A stretch of DNA of 9,528 nucleotides from WRMR01 sp031548645 (GTDB lineage Bacteria > Planctomycetota > Planctomycetia > Pirellulales > Thermoguttaceae), in NCBI GenBank assembly GCA_031548645.1, contig JAVBQX010000234.1, positions 1 to 9,528 of the forward strand, in the 5' to 3' direction. This document shows, piece by piece, positions 1 to 6,375 of the stretch. A program made the position numbers and the translations under genes. The number at the start of each line of letters is the position of its first letter. The first letter of the stretch is position 1. The notes beneath the pieces were generated by a model. That model worked only from the letters and a program-made list of their open reading frames with translations. It was not told the DNA's origin and searched no databases.

Positions 1-325
1 AGAGAATCCGCATGACCAGCCGCTTCTTCGAGCCGTCGAACACCGTGTCGAGCAGTTCGTCGACGACCTGTTCCTGCACGTCGTCCCGGGAAAGATTCGC
101 CGTGTAAACGTGGCTGCGTTCCGCCTCGTCGCGCGTGACGAGCCCCTTCTCGTGCATGACCTGCAGGACTTTCAAAACGGTCGTGTAACCGACGCCCGAC
201 TTTTCGCCGATGAGCTCGAAGACCTCGCGCACCGTCGAAGGGCCCCGCTTCCAAAGCACGTTGAGAATTCGCAGCTCGCCGTCGCTCGGCCGTTGCGATT
301 CGCTCTCCTTCCGCCGTCTTGCCAT
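1..325 (-). CDS. BlaI/MecI/CopY-family transcriptional repressor (5' part, cut by left window edge)
   Basis: Translating the minus strand from the ATG at 325 gives 108 residues open to the window edge, starting MARRRKESESQRPSDGELRI. Residues about 14-80 form a BlaI-type winged helix: DGELRILNVLW, then the GYTTVLKVLQVMHEKGLV recognition-helix region (46-63), then a wing ending SHVYTA. BlaI-type proteins are dimeric repressors that bind short dyads; the dimerisation half starts here (VQEQVVDELLDTVFDG) and continues off the edge. AAGGA lies 8-12 nt upstream of the ATG, which supports this start. I see no Asn-Phe site like that of the second repressor, so release by a BlaR1-type protease is not evident in the visible part. 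The gene is divergent from the second blaI at 728, and its leader carries the inverted-repeat element at 348-487. The regulated partner is probably further left, outside the window. The family call is firm; the target is unknown. Confidence 0.88.
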   Translation of the reverse strand, partial: MARRRKESESQRPSDGELRILNVLWKRGPSTVREVFELIGEKSGVGYTTVLKVLQVMHEKGLVTRDEAERSHVYTANLSRDDVQEQVVDELLDTVFDGSKKRLVMRIL

Positions 326-347
326 GTTTCGTTGTCCTTTTCCACCG

Positions 348-487
348 ATGGTAGGCCGGTCTCGCCGAGACCGCCGCGGAGCGCCGAACAAGTTCGGCGG
401 CTAAGAATTCTGCACTCTGCATTTCCTTGTCCCTCGCTTACGCTTCGGGCTCTGATTGCGGCGGTCACGCCGTGACCGCCCTACCAT
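348..487. repeat. 140-bp element bounded by 30-bp imperfect inverted repeats, with three hairpins
   Basis: The left arm (348-377) and the reverse complement of the right arm (458-487) match at 26 of 30 positions; both begin ATGGTAGG. Each arm contains its own palindrome: GGTCTCGCCGAGACC at 359-373 and GGTCACGCCGTGACC at 463-477 on the plus strand. Two of the four arm differences are compensating changes that keep the stem paired, which argues for selection on, or origin from, a folded structure. A third hairpin, CGCCGAAC-AA-GTTCGGCG, lies at 382-399. The interior also holds one copy of the dispersed repeat (422-458). No transposase is encoded and I see no clear target-site duplication. It resembles a REP/MITE-like non-autonomous element lying in the leader of the minus-strand blaI gene. 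The structure is seen directly; mobility is inference. Confidence 0.65.
422..458 (-). repeat. Dispersed repeat copy 1 (RSVSEG-type)
   Basis: These 37 bp match 6481-6517 with two differences; the shared core is GCTTCGGGCTCTGATTG. On the minus strand one reading frame spells RARSVSEG and another PKRKRG, peptides I recall from spurious small ORFs in planctomycete genomes. It lies inside the element at 348-487. No coding role is likely. Confidence 0.7.
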
Positions 488-521
488 TTCATTTCCAAAA
501 ACAATTTGTGCACAAACTACA

Positions 522-539
522 CTACGATAATTATCGTAG
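522..539. promoter_or_regulatory. Operator O1: perfect 18-bp palindrome CTACGATAATTATCGTAG
   Basis: The dyad is perfect, with TACGATAA half-sites. It lies just downstream of the minus-strand -10 box (542-547), covering the expected transcription start near 535. GTAG/CTAC half-sites resemble the TACA/TGTA-type dyads bound by BlaI/MecI/CopY repressors. It probably mediates repression of the minus-strand blaI gene. Which of the two repressors binds is unknown. Confidence 0.6.
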
Positions 540-541
540 AT

Positions 542-571
542 ATTGTAGTACGATTGTTCTCGTAGTGTCAA
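542..571 (-). promoter_or_regulatory. Sigma70-like promoter for the minus-strand blaI gene
   Basis: Read on the minus strand, TTGACA (571-566) is followed after 18 nt by TACAAT (547-542). The -35 is a perfect consensus match and the -10 matches at five of six positions. The predicted start near 535 gives a leader of about 210 nt before the ATG at 325, most of it the inverted-repeat element. Operator O2 fills the spacer and O1 covers the start point, a typical repressor arrangement. Confidence 0.6.
549..564. promoter_or_regulatory. Operator O2: TACGA-N6-TCGTA dyad
   Basis: TACGATTGTTCTCGTA repeats the O1 core (TACGATAATTATCGTA) with three central differences, and its outer five bases pair perfectly. 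O1 and O2 are 26 bp apart start to start, so they would lie about 2.5 helical turns apart. O2 lies between the -35 and -10 boxes of the minus-strand promoter. Confidence 0.55.
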
Positions 572-624
572 GAGGAAAAGCAAAAATATTTTCCCGAATT
601 TCAAAATTCTTATGAAAACGTGTA

Positions 625-653
625 TTGACACAAGATTTTCAATGTAGTACAAC
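625..653 (+). promoter_or_regulatory. Sigma70-like promoter for the blaI-blaR1 pair
   Basis: TTGACA (625-630) is a perfect -35 match, followed after 17 nt by TACAAC (648-653), which matches TATAAT at four positions. The predicted start near 660 leaves a leader of about 68 nt before the ATG at 728. The dyad at 642-662 overlaps the -10 box and the start point, so repressor binding would block polymerase. Confidence 0.5.
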
Positions 654-662
654 AGACTACAT
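642..662. promoter_or_regulatory. Operator O3: ATGTAGT-N7-ACTACAT dyad
   Basis: Two perfect 7-bp half-sites are separated by 7 bp and overlap the plus-strand -10 box. The GTAGT/ACTAC half-site is the kind used by BlaI/MecI/CopY repressors. It differs from O1 and O2 (TACGA half-sites), so the two divergent genes may answer to different repressors. A lone TGTAGT half-site follows at 685-690. Confidence 0.55.
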
Positions 663-727
663 AAGAAGTCTCGAAGATTTTTTGTGTAGTTTAATATAAA
701 TTTAGTGTCAAACCGAGGAAAACCATC

Positions 728-1183
728 ATGGAAAACAAGGAAGACGTTCAAATCAGCCCGGCGGAATGGGAAGTCATGCGCGTGCTTTGGAGCGCCGACC
801 GACCTTTGGCCGCGGCCGAGGTGCGCGAGGCCCTGGAAGAGGTTTCGCCCTGGAACATCAAGACGGTGCGGACCTTCCTCACGCGGCTGCTGGCGAAAAA
901 CGTCATTTCGGCGACGCGGCAGAAGGTCGCCGGTTATGAACTGCTGCATTACCGCCCGCTGGTCAGCGAAGAGGAAACGATCCGCATTGAGCGGAAAAAT
1001 TTCCTCGCGCGATTCTTCGGCGGCACGGTGCAGTCGATGCTGGCTTCGTGCATTCGCTCGGGCGACGTTTCACGCGAGGAACTGGAGCAGATCCGCCGGC
1101 TGATCGAAGGGGAAAATCCGTCGAAAACGCCCGGGGAAACGTCGCCGGAAGACTCGCGGCGGGAGGGCCGTGATCATGAGTGA
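728..1183 (+). CDS. blaI: BlaI-family transcriptional repressor
   Basis: This 151-residue protein has the BlaI/MecI layout. The winged helix spans about residues 9-80: ISPAEWEVMRVLW, then SPWNIKTVRTFLTRLLAKNV, then a wing ending HYRPLV. A C-terminal dimerisation half follows. After SEEETIRIERK comes NFLARFF; the N91-F92 bond (codons 998-1003) aligns with the Asn-Phe bond cleaved in staphylococcal BlaI and MecI during induction. An AGGA motif 8 nt before the ATG at 728 supports the start. The last codons overlap the start of the BlaR1-like gene, so the two are translationally coupled and most likely form a sensor-repressor pair. It probably binds the palindromic sites at 522-662 and represses its own operon. 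Residues after about 128 are charged, probably flexible, and longer than in the classical family. The symbol indicates family only; a link to beta-lactam resistance is not shown. Confidence 0.92.
   Translation: MENKEDVQISPAEWEVMRVLWSADRPLAAAEVREALEEVSPWNIKTVRTFLTRLLAKNVISATRQKVAGYELLHYRPLVSEEETIRIERKNFLARFFGGTVQSMLASCIRSGDVSREELEQIRRLIEGENPSKTPGETSPEDSRREGRDHE
1161..1167 (+). promoter_or_regulatory. Ribosome-binding site that sets the blaR1-like start
   Basis: GGGAGGG ends 8 nt before the ATG at 1176 but only 2 nt before the in-frame GTG at 1170. This makes 1176 the better start. The site lies within the end of the upstream blaI gene, consistent with coupled translation. Confidence 0.65.
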
Positions 1184-4100
1184 CGCCGTGGCCCCGATTT
1201 TTCAACTGATTCTCGCGCAATCGTGCAAGGCCGTGCCCGTGATTTGCGCCTTGCTCCTGTTCCATGCCCTGATGGGTCGGCGGCTTTCGCCGGGGGCGCG
1301 TTACGCGCTCTGGCTGCTGGTGCCCGTCACGCTGCTGTTCTGCCTGTCGATTCCCTCGCCCTTGAGCGTTTACAACCTGTTGCCCGTTCGCAACGCGGCA
1401 TCGCCGGAAACGTCGGTAACACAGGAAACGCCGACCGTCGAACCGCAAATGGTCGCGGAAAGCGTTGCCGAAAGCTTCGCGGATGAAATCGAAAACGTTG
1501 CCCCGCATGTCGCGGCGCCGGAGATGCAGGCGGATATTCCGGCCGTTGTTCCGAGTACAACACCGCTCAAGTCATCGCCGGAGACCGCGATGGAAACGCC
1601 TGTCCTCACGCCGATTCCGACATCGGTTTCAGCGCCAATCTCAACACAGGTTTCAGCATCGGCGGATCGGCGGGGGATTTCCCCAGTCGGCGCGGCGGCC
1701 TTGGTCTGGCTGGGCGGCTGCGTGGTCATGACGCTGGTTTTCCTGCGTCAGGGGCTGGTCTGCCGCCGCTGGATTCGTCGGGGCAGGCAGGTGACCGAGC
1801 CGCGTGTGTTGGCGATTTTCGGTGAGTGCGTCCGCCTAATGAAGGTTCGAACCTGGCTCGTCGTGGCGGAAAGTACGGCGGTTTCCGGGCCGTTTCTCAT
1901 CGGCGTGTTACGTCCGACGCTGTTGCTGCCGGAGAAGATGGCCCATGGCGCGACGGAGGAACAGCTCCGCACGGTGTTCCTGCACGAACTGGCGCACCTG
2001 AAACGTTGGGACGTCTGGACCGGCTGGCTGATGACCTGCCTGCTGATCGTGCACTGGTTCAACCCGCTGCTCTGGCTTGCCGTGCGGCGGCTGAACGACG
2101 TTCGCGAGGAAGCCTGCGACGCGACGGCCCTGGCGCGGCTCGACCACGTGCAGCGGAAAAATTACGGACTGTCGCTCGTGGACATCGCGGCGCAGTTTCA
2201 ATCGCCGGGGCGGACACCGGGTCTGGTCGGCATCTCGGAAGACGGAAGAATTTTAACGAGGAGGATAGAAATGATTCGACACACCGGAACCTGGAAATCG
2301 CGCTGGGCCCTGCTCGCCGCACTGTTCGCCCTGCTGCTCGGCGCGGTGACGATGACCGACGCGCAGGAGAAATCAAAAGCCCTGTCGAAGCAGCGAATTC
2401 GCGAGCAGATCGACATGCTCGAAGGCGAGCTTCAAACGTTGAAAGAGGCCGAAAAAATCGCGGAGGACGAGCCCGCCGATTCACAAGGGCGTGTTTCCCC
2501 GTTGCAACGCGGTGGCGTTTTGATGGTCTCTCCGCCCCGGGAAAAGATCGCGGCCCCGAAACCGGGTTCCATTGAGGAATGGTTCGGGACCTATCACGGC
2601 AGCGAAGGGAATCGCGAAATCGGCATGGAAATCAGCGAAATGCTCGTGACCCGTTCCGTGCCGGAAACATACGAGGGCCGTATTCATTACATGCCGGTCA
2701 CGCAAACCATTTCGCAAGTCACGATCTATGAAAACGGATTGCCGCGCCGGGGTTGGAGCGGAAACAGCCATGCCCGTTATGAAGGCGTTTTTGAAGTGAC
2801 GAAATCCGATGAAATCGTGATTTACCTGCTGAAATATCACCCGACCGGCAATGAGGAAAAACCCGTCCCGGAGGCCCTGAAAGAATTGAAAGCGAAAGTC
2901 ATTCGCGAAAACGATTCGATCACGCTTGAAATCCCCAAAAATGAGGTTTGGGGTGAAATCAAAATGACAAAAATTCGGCAAGACGTGCCCGCGATGCCGG
3001 AAGCCGTTTCATTGCCGCAAATCCAAACGGATGATTTGCTGCAAATCAAACCGGAATGGGGGGGCCTCATTGGCCATTATCTTGGTGGCGGAGGGAACGA
3101 ACGCATCAGCGTAACAATCCAGCCGGTGGAGAAAAACACACGTTTATTACCTGACGGAACCGAATTGCCCTTGGCGGAAGGACAATATATCCTGTTGCCC
3201 TGTTTCCAAGTCGTGATTGATAAAAACGCTCTCCCGGGTGTTGATGGCAAGGACGAAAACAACCTTTATTATGGCGAGTTGAAGTCCGTGGACATTGACA
3301 AATTGACCATGGAATTGACTCATTATCTTGTCGGCGGCAAAGAGGAAAAAATCACCTTTGACGTTCCCAAAAAATTGACGGCAAAGATTGTAACAGACGG
3401 CAAGAGCTTGACGCTTGAATTCCCGAAAAACGATCTTTGGGATAAAGAGGTGCTTGTCATAAAAGAAAGAGAAGTCGAAAGAAAATTGTGGGTGACATAC
3501 CCGCTCACGAATATTTCGTGTGTCAATGCAAAAAAGGTCATAAACGCTTTATTGCCGAACGTTAAAATCATGGAGGATCATTCGACGAATATGCTCCATA
3601 TATGTGCATCGCTTACAGAACATAATGTGATTTACAGATCCCTTGATCAATCGGAGGTGTCGAAAGTCGAAGCCAAAGCCACAAAAGACGCCGAAGCACC
3701 GGAGGTGCCGGGCGGGACGTATGACAGCAAGGAGGACGGGCCGCGGACCATACTGGATTTGATCCCCATCATGCCCGGGCGTTTCAAGACGATACTCACC
3801 CTGCAGGCGGTCGACGATCCGAAGTGGACGTATTTTTCCTACGAGGGAATCGCCACGCAGGCCGGCTCGACGCTCAAATTCGAATTTTCAAAAAAAGAGA
3901 GTGTCAAGCTGACCGCGGACGAGTATGACGTTTGGACTTCGCGGGTCTATGAGGAAAAATCTCCCGACGATCTCAAGGAAGTCACGGTCCTGCATCTTTG
4001 CGATGAAAAAAACGCGGACGTCCTTCAGTTCCCCAAAACCGGCGAATGGGACGCGTTTTCGCTGTCCCTCGCGGAAGGGCGGTTCACGACGAAGGAACTC

Positions 4101-4481
4101 TCGGGCGGGTATCTTGTCGAGATTGATGAAATACCATGCGTCATTGAGCTGATCCCCGTTTACAACGCGCGTGTCATGCCGCCGGACCGTGAATTTGTCC
4201 TGACGATCAGGTGCCACAGGGATGAGGACCGCCAGGAAGGCACGGCCATACGTGACGGGAACAAACTGACCTTGACATTTGTAGAAGATAATAAGGACGG
4301 GTCAAAGCTTATTAACAGCACGAGCGCCGTCATCCGCAGGGAAGCCTTCAGGCGGCCGGTCCTTGATATTACGGTGGAAGGGAAAAAGAACCCCCTGCAC
4401 GCTGTAAAGATCAAATCGAATGACGAATGGGAAAAAATCAAGCAAAAATGGGAGGAACTTCGCAAGGCACAGGCCAAGTGA
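1176..4481 (+). CDS. BlaR1-like M56 membrane metallopeptidase with repeated periplasmic sensor domains
   Basis: A 1101-residue protein, about twice the length of classical BlaR1. Likely membrane segments are near residues 19-33, 43-60, 172-191, 281-302 and 377-393. A Pro/Thr/Ala-rich linker (about 70-170) replaces the usual short second loop. The zinc site is H270-E271-L-A-H274 with E311 in the REEACD motif; the H274-E311 spacing of 37 matches what I recall for BlaR1. Family knowledge: signal-activated M56 proteases lead to cleavage of a BlaI repressor. After the fifth membrane segment come a charged, coiled-coil-like stretch (402-432) and about 640 residues with beta-rich repeats carrying IPKNEVW (586), FPKNDLW (749), FPKTGEW (952) and a weaker IKSNDEW (1079). 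A secretin-N/NolW-like module lies at 771-826. I see no SxxK penicillin-binding domain, so the ligand is unknown and probably not a beta-lactam. The ATG overlaps the blaI stop. An internal ribosome-binding site precedes M366. Confidence 0.88.
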   Translation: MSDAVAPIFQLILAQSCKAVPVICALLLFHALMGRRLSPGARYALWLLVPVTLLFCLSIPSPLSVYNLLPVRNAASPETSVTQETPTVEPQMVAESVAESFADEIENVAPHVAAPEMQADIPAVVPSTTPLKSSPETAMETPVLTPIPTSVSAPISTQVSASADRRGISPVGAAALVWLGGCVVMTLVFLRQGLVCRRWIRRGRQVTEPRVLAIFGECVRLMKVRTWLVVAESTAVSGPFLIGVLRPTLLLPEKMAHGATEEQLRTVFLHELAHLKRWDVWTGWLMTCLLIVHWFNPLLWLAVRRLNDVREEACDATALARLDHVQRKNYGLSLVDIAAQFQSPGRTPGLVGISEDGRILTRRIEMIRHTGTWKSRWALLAALFALLLGAVTMTDAQEKSKALSKQRIREQIDMLEGELQTLKEAEKIAEDEPADSQGRVSPLQRGGVLMVSPPREKIAAPKPGSIEEWFGTYHGSEGNREIGMEISEMLVTRSVPETYEGRIHYMPVTQTISQVTIYENGLPRRGWSGNSHARYEGVFEVTKSDEIVIYLLKYHPTGNEEKPVPEALKELKAKVIRENDSITLEIPKNEVWGEIKMTKIRQDVPAMPEAVSLPQIQTDDLLQIKPEWGGLIGHYLGGGGNERISVTIQPVEKNTRLLPDGTELPLAEGQYILLPCFQVVIDKNALPGVDGKDENNLYYGELKSVDIDKLTMELTHYLVGGKEEKITFDVPKKLTAKIVTDGKSLTLEFPKNDLWDKEVLVIKEREVERKLWVTYPLTNISCVNAKKVINALLPNVKIMEDHSTNMLHICASLTEHNVIYRSLDQSEVSKVEAKATKDAEAPEVPGGTYDSKEDGPRTILDLIPIMPGRFKTILTLQAVDDPKWTYFSYEGIATQAGSTLKFEFSKKESVKLTADEYDVWTSRVYEEKSPDDLKEVTVLHLCDEKNADVLQFPKTGEWDAFSLSLAEGRFTTKELSGGYLVEIDEIPCVIELIPVYNARVMPPDREFVLTIRCHRDEDRQEGTAIRDGNKLTLTFVEDNKDGSKLINSTSAVIRREAFRRPVLDITVEGKKNPLHAVKIKSNDEWEKIKQKWEELRKAQAK
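2258..2273 (+). promoter_or_regulatory. Internal ribosome-binding site and in-frame ATG inside the blaR1-like gene
   Basis: GAGGAGGAT (2258-2266) sits 4 nt before the ATG at 2271, in frame with the long gene. The bases encode T-R-R-I-E-M with AGG AGG ATA codons, unusual against the CGN and ATC/ATT use in the N-terminal part. Initiation here would give a 736-residue protein starting MIRHTGTWKSRW followed by a hydrophobic stretch and TDAQ, which looks like a Sec signal peptide. It would release the sensor repeats as a separate secreted protein. It may also be chance, because an RRI-type motif is common at this place in M56 proteins. Confidence 0.4.
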
Positions 4482-4500
4482 GGTTTTCCGGACGCGGCGG

Positions 4501-6063
4501 TCACTTGCACAGTTTATATTCGAAACTGTCGGCGATGGCTTCCCAACTGGCTTCGACAATGTTTTCGTGCACGCCGACGGTGCCCCAGACGTCGTGGCCG
4601 TCGGTCGATTCGATGACGACCCGCACGTGGGCGTCCGTTCCCGAATCGGAATCGATGACGCGGACCTTGTAATCGATGAGTTTGACCTCGGCCAGCGAGG
4701 GATAAAACGAATCGAGCGCCTTGTGCATGGCCTTGTTGAGCGCGTCGATGGGGCCGTCGCCTTCGGACACCTCGTAGCGTTCGTTGCCTTCGACGCGCGT
4801 TTTGACGGTCGCCTCGCTGAGAACGGGGCCCGTATTTTCCGATTCGATGATGACGCGGTATTGCACGCCCTCGAAATGCGGCTTGAATTTTCCGGAAAGC
4901 CGGCGCACGAGAATATTGAAAGACCCTTCGGCCAGTTCGTACTGGTAACCGCGGCTTTCGCGCGCGACGACCTCGGCCAGGATTTTTTTCATCAGCGCGT
5001 CGTCGGCTTCGATGTTGTGCTTCGCGGCCATGGCGACGATGTTCGAACGGCCCGACAGTTCGCTGACCAGCACGCGGCGTTCGTTTCCGACCAGCGCGGG
5101 GTCGATGTGTTCGTAGGCGTTCGAGGAGCGGTGGATTCCGCTGACGTGCATGCCGCCCTTGTGCGCGAAGGCGCTCTTGCCGACAAAGGGCTGGCGCTTC
5201 GAAATCGGGATGTTGACCATTTCGAAAACGAAACGCGACAGGTCGGTCAGTTGCGCGATCGACCCGGGTTTGAGGACTTCGTAACCCCGCTTTTTGAGCG
5301 TGAGAATGGCCGCGATCTGGATCAGGTCGGCGTTGCCGCAGCGCTCGCCGAAACCGTTGATCGTGCCCTGCACCTGGGTGGCGCCCGCGTCGACCGCCGC
5401 GATGCTGTTGGCCACCGCCAGGCCGCAATCGTTATGCGCGTGGATTCCCACCGCGGCGCCGGACGGCGAAAGCGCCTTGATCGCCGCGCGAACGCCGGCC
5501 GAAACTTCGTCGGGCATCGAACCGCCGTTCGTGTCGCAAAGCACGACCGTTTCCGCGCCGGCCTCGACCGCTGTTTGCAGCGTCCGGAGCGAATATTCCG
5601 GGTCGTTTTTCCAGCCGTCAAAAAAATGTTCGGCGTCGAAAATCACCTTGCGTCCGTTGTCGACGAAAAACCGGACCGTGTCGGCGATCATTTCGAGATT
5701 TTCCTCAAGCGTCGAACGGATGATCTCGACCGCCTGGAAGGCCGACGATTTGCCGACGATCGTCACGCAGGGCGTTTTCGCGTCAATCAGCGAAGCCAGC
5801 CCGGCATCGTCTTTTGCCGAAACGCCTTTGCGACGCGTCATGCCGAAGGCCGAAATCCTGGCGTGAACCATCGTCTTTTCGGCGACGCTTTGAAAAAACT
5901 GCGCGTCCTTCTCATTCGACGCGGGGTAGCCGCCCTCGATGAAATCGAAGCCGAGATCGTCGAGCCGCTGCGCGAGCACGACCTTGTCCTGCAGGGAAAA
6001 GTTGATTCCTTCGGCCTGCGAGCCGTCCCGTAACGTGGTGTCGTAAAGTTTGATTCTCATCAT
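4501..6063 (-). CDS. cimA: (R)-citramalate synthase
   Basis: The 520-residue product has the length and motifs of the CimA branch of the 2-isopropylmalate/homocitrate synthase family. It condenses acetyl-CoA with pyruvate to (R)-citramalate, the first step of the threonine-independent route to isoleucine, in the cytoplasm. Seen in order: YDTTLRDGSQAEG (residues 7-19, metal and substrate site), IEGGYPASNEKD, LCDTNGG, HAHND (H208 and H210, metal ligands), GFGERCGNAD, and KGGMHVSGI. The C-terminal regulatory domain covers about the last 120 residues (YRVIIESENTGP to the end) and is the feedback site in this family. Tandem ATGs at 6063 and 6060 are possible starts; AGAAG lies 5 or 8 nt upstream. 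An extension to 6147 is open but lacks family similarity. LeuA is the main alternative, but the LRDGSQAEG and IEGGYPASN signatures favour CimA. It converges on the sensor gene, leaving 19 bp between stops and no visible terminator. Confidence 0.9.
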   Translation of the reverse strand: MMRIKLYDTTLRDGSQAEGINFSLQDKVVLAQRLDDLGFDFIEGGYPASNEKDAQFFQSVAEKTMVHARISAFGMTRRKGVSAKDDAGLASLIDAKTPCVTIVGKSSAFQAVEIIRSTLEENLEMIADTVRFFVDNGRKVIFDAEHFFDGWKNDPEYSLRTLQTAVEAGAETVVLCDTNGGSMPDEVSAGVRAAIKALSPSGAAVGIHAHNDCGLAVANSIAAVDAGATQVQGTINGFGERCGNADLIQIAAILTLKKRGYEVLKPGSIAQLTDLSRFVFEMVNIPISKRQPFVGKSAFAHKGGMHVSGIHRSSNAYEHIDPALVGNERRVLVSELSGRSNIVAMAAKHNIEADDALMKKILAEVVARESRGYQYELAEGSFNILVRRLSGKFKPHFEGVQYRVIIESENTGPVLSEATVKTRVEGNERYEVSEGDGPIDALNKAMHKALDSFYPSLAEVKLIDYKVRVIDSDSGTDAHVRVVIESTDGHDVWGTVGVHENIVEASWEAIADSFEYKLCK

Positions 6064-6202
6064 GGTTGCTTCTAAATGACAACAGGAATCAGAGCACGTG
6101 GCGTAAGCCAATGCCCGGAAAGAGGCCGTAAAAAACAAGTTGGGCAATCAATCGTACAAGGCTACCGGAATGACCTTGGATATACTTTGTCTTGTACAAA
6201 AA

Positions 6203-6375
6203 TGACCCCGTATGGGGTCAAATATCGGTAGAAAACGATGCCTCAACACAATAATCCTCAACCCTGAAAGGGGTGAACAAAATGCAGTTTCACAAAATTT
6301 TCCCAACCCCTTCGGGGTTGCAAAAAATGGGTTAGGGGGAGCACAATCTACCAATATTTTGTCCCTACGGGACAA
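6203..6375. repeat. Array of short GC-core hairpins in an inverted arrangement
   Basis: Three perfect 7-bp hairpins occur: TGACCCC-GTAT-GGGGTCA (6203-6220), CAACCCC-TTC-GGGGTTG (6304-6320) and TTGTCCC-TAC-GGGACAA (6359-6375). A weaker CCCT-GAA-AGGG lies at 6262-6272. The outer units are related in inverted orientation: 6203-6231 reads hairpin then CAAATATCGGTAG, while the reverse complement of 6348-6375 reads hairpin then CAAAATATTGGTAG. The hairpins lack the downstream T-runs of intrinsic terminators in either direction. I recall similar CCC/GGG hairpin repeats in intergenic DNA of Bacteroidota and Planctomycetota, but cannot check this here. Confidence 0.6.

Noticed and set aside
1170..1172. 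GTG start for the BlaR1-like gene
   Set aside because: The ribosome-binding site would be only 2 nt away; ATG at 1176 has 8-nt spacing.
4482..4500. Bidirectional terminator between the convergent sensor gene and cimA
   Set aside because: The 19-bp gap has no inverted repeat strong enough to support a call.
4420..6033. 537-residue open frame on the plus strand across cimA
   Set aside because: It lies antisense to the clearly identified citramalate synthase, overlaps the end of the sensor gene, is rich in Arg/Asp/Val as expected for the complement of GC-rich coding DNA, and has no family motifs.
6061..6147. Extension of cimA to an upstream start at 6147
   Set aside because: The extra 28 residues have no similarity to the family, whose members begin with the LYDTTLRDG strand directly after the start.
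6304..6320. Intrinsic terminator for gcvPB
   Set aside because: The stem is good, but neither strand has a proper T-run after it, and related hairpins nearby show that it belongs to a repeat array.
6203..6375. CRISPR array
   Set aside because: The repeat units vary in sequence and orientation, spacing is irregular, and no cas gene is present.
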